The notes under the pieces are model-generated. The model was not told where the DNA came from. It searched no databases and saw only the letters and a program-made list of their open reading frames with translations. DNA of 8,851 nucleotides from Cellvibrionales bacterium UBA1963 (lineage in GTDB: Bacteria; Pseudomonadota; Gammaproteobacteria; Pseudomonadales; UBA7434): the NCBI GenBank assembly GCA_002336035.1, contig DDED01000168.1, positions 1-8,851 on the forward strand, given 5' to 3'. Shown piece by piece: positions 7,436 to 8,851 of this stretch (position 1 is the stretch's first letter; each line of letters begins with the position of its first letter). The translations under genes and the position numbers were made by a program.

Positions 7436-7732
7436 TTATTTCTTGGACTCATCAAATTTCGCCAACTGCTCCGCCGTTGCCTCTTGCTGGTAAGCCTGCT
7501 TCCACTCAGAGTAAGGCATGCCATAAATGATCGCTCGGGCAGCCTCGTACTCAAGGGGCTGTCCCTGATCTTCTGCCGCAGCCATGTACCACTTAGAAAG
7601 GCAGTTTCGGCAGAAGTTAGCTAAATTCATTAAATCAATGTTCTGCACTGATTTATTATCATCAAGGTGAGCGATTAAGCGACGAAAAACCGCCGCTTCA
7701 ATGGCTTGTTGATGCTCCTGGTCTTTACTCAT
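7436..7732 (-). CDS. DUF1244 family protein
   Basis: Small soluble protein of a conserved family of unknown function found in Alpha- and Gammaproteobacteria. From the ATG at 7732 it has 98 residues, the usual size for the family. The family core is unmistakable: AVFRRLIAHL at 14-23, VQNIDLMNLANFCRNCLSKW at 29-48, and ARAIIYGMPYSEWKQAYQ at 65-82. C41 and C44 form a CxxC pair within the most conserved segment, which could bind metal or act in redox chemistry, though neither is shown. The ATG at 7732 is preferred over a TTG at 7747 because it gives the typical MSK start and has TGGGA five bases upstream. It starts 43 bases after the sat stop on the same strand, so an operon with sat is likely. 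Confidence 0.94.
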   Translation of the reverse strand: MSKDQEHQQAIEAAVFRRLIAHLDDNKSVQNIDLMNLANFCRNCLSKWYMAAAEDQGQPLEYEAARAIIYGMPYSEWKQAYQQEATAEQLAKFDESKK

Positions 7733-7775
7733 AAGAGTCCCATCCAACGAATACGCATTATTGCGCGATAAGCGG

Positions 7776-8851
7776 TCAAAGAGATTGGTAGTAGTTCATC
7801 AGTATTTCTGCCACTTCTGGGCGAGAAAATTCAGGCGGTGGCGCAATACCGTTACCCAACATCTCACGCACTTTAGTGCCCGACAATAAAACGAAATCCT
7901 CTTTATCATGATCAGGTGCATCTTTCATCATGACCACTTTGTTAAGCTTTTTTGAATACGCTGTGTGATCAGCCTCATAAATAGCGATCTCAAGAGAACC
8001 TTCTGGTACCCTCTCGTCAAAGATAGTCTGGGCATCAAAAGCGCCGTAATAATCTCCGACACCGGCATGATCACGTCCAACAATAAGATGAGTGCAACCA
8101 CAGTTTTGACGAAAGACCGCATGCAAAACCGCCTCTCTAGGACCCGCATAAAGCATGTCAAAGCCATAGCCTGTAACCATCATGGAATTGGGTGGGAAAT
8201 AGAGCTCAACCATTTTCCGTATTGATGCATCACGCACATCAGCTGGAATGTCTCCCGGCTTCAGCTTACCTAATAGCATATGAACGAGACAGCCATCAGC
8301 GTCTAAGTCTTCAAGTGCCATACGACAAAGTTCCTCATGAGCCCTGTGCATTGGGTTACGAGTTTGAAAAGCAACGGCTTTTTGCCAACCGAGGGACTCC
8401 ATTTCTTTACGAATTTCGACCGCAGTCCGATAAGTGTCAGGGAAATCACTGTGAAAATACGAGTAACTCAACACGTCAATAGGGCCAGAAAGGAGCACCC
8501 GTCCCTGAGAAGTGAAGGCAGCAACGCCTGGGTGTTCAGGATCTAAAGTACCAAAAACTTGCTCAACCATGACCTCCATTTGCCGGTCGGAAACAGTCTC
8601 AATAGTTGCTACCTGCATAACGGCTAAGACTGGCTGACCGTCAACATTGGGATCTTTTAAAGCGATGCGCTGACCAACAGAAATACCCTCGGCATCCTCG
8701 ACTAAATTAACAATGGGGACTGGCCAAAACAAACCATCGGCGGTGTGCAATGTTTCTGCAACAGCGACAGCATCCGCGAGGTTCATATAACCCGTTAACG
8801 GAGTGAAGTACCCCGCCGCCAACATGACAGCATTCGCCGCAGCCGCAGAAC
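7776..8851 (-). CDS. sat: Sulfate adenylyltransferase (ATP sulfurylase), 5' end cut by window edge
   Basis: Cytoplasmic single-subunit ATP sulfurylase that joins sulfate and ATP to form adenosine 5'-phosphosulfate and pyrophosphate, the activation step of sulfate assimilation; in sulfur oxidisers the same enzyme runs backwards to make ATP. About 357 codons are visible and the frame is still open at the right edge, so the Met at 8825 is internal and around 40-50 N-terminal residues are missing. Seen, counted from that Met: FTPLTGYMN at 7-15, the nucleotide-binding and catalytic QTRNPMHRAHE at 154-164 (bases 8334-8366), GRDHAG at 250-255, and LSGTKVREML at 314-323. The stretch at 281-310 reads DHTAYSKKLNKVV with no Cys cluster, as in Allochromatium-type enzymes. 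No APS-kinase domain follows; the protein ends at a TGA. It is unrelated to the heterodimeric CysDN enzyme. Confidence 0.97.
   Translation of the reverse strand, partial: SAAAANAVMLAAGYFTPLTGYMNLADAVAVAETLHTADGLFWPVPIVNLVEDAEGISVGQRIALKDPNVDGQPVLAVMQVATIETVSDRQMEVMVEQVFGTLDPEHPGVAAFTSQGRVLLSGPIDVLSYSYFHSDFPDTYRTAVEIRKEMESLGWQKAVAFQTRNPMHRAHEELCRMALEDLDADGCLVHMLLGKLKPGDIPADVRDASIRKMVELYFPPNSMMVTGYGFDMLYAGPREAVLHAVFRQNCGCTHLIVGRDHAGVGDYYGAFDAQTIFDERVPEGSLEIAIYEADHTAYSKKLNKVVMMKDAPDHDKEDFVLLSGTKVREMLGNGIAPPPEFSRPEVAEILMNYYQSL

Noticed and set aside
7730..7759. A nine-codon frame (ATG at 7759) ending in a TGA that overlaps the DUF1244 start codon
   Set aside because: Any ATGA start makes this overlap automatically, and a nine-codon frame without a promoter or homology carries no weight. 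It also shows that the similar overlap at accA is weak evidence by itself.
7754..7765. CGCA/TGCG hairpin between sat and DUF1244
   Set aside because: Only four base pairs with no T run, so it is neither an intrinsic terminator nor a recognisable regulatory fold.

Overview
The window looks like chromosomal DNA of a Gram-negative gammaproteobacterium, probably marine. The evidence is AccA closely matching the E. coli type and followed directly by tilS, a complete inner-membrane RND pump with its periplasmic adaptor, a DUF1244 protein, and a single-subunit ATP sulfurylase of the kind found in Allochromatium and many marine Gammaproteobacteria. Base composition is moderate (mid-40s % GC by eye) and fairly even, with no sign of recent foreign DNA. 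The genus cannot be determined from this sequence.

Layout, read from high to low coordinates because most genes are on the minus strand. The 3' part of sat (ATP sulfurylase, cut by the right edge) is followed 43 bases later by a 98-residue DUF1244 protein, probably in the same operon. A single plus-strand gene for an unrecognised 134-residue protein (6987-7391) converges on DUF1244. A 279-base divergent region (6708-6986) follows. Next come an adaptor (membrane fusion protein) and an RND permease 12 bases apart, clearly one operon. After a 130-base spacer with a good promoter candidate comes accA, then 43 bases later tilS, which is cut by the left edge.

Functionally there are four blocks: sulfate activation (sat), a two-gene export module with no outer-membrane channel or regulator beside it, fatty-acid precursor synthesis (accA, malonyl-CoA), and tRNA maturation (tilS, lysidine at the anticodon of tRNA-Ile2). 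The accA-tilS order is a widespread gammaproteobacterial arrangement; the pump operon sits upstream of it on the same strand.

I see no mobile element, CRISPR array, RNA gene, toxin-antitoxin or defence locus, and nothing that amounts to a new multi-gene system. The points most worth a second look are a possible leaderless 21-codon reading frame that ends on the accA start codon, the RND pump's altered TM10 proton-relay position, the unassigned 134-residue gene, and the CxxC-bearing DUF1244 gene linked to sat.
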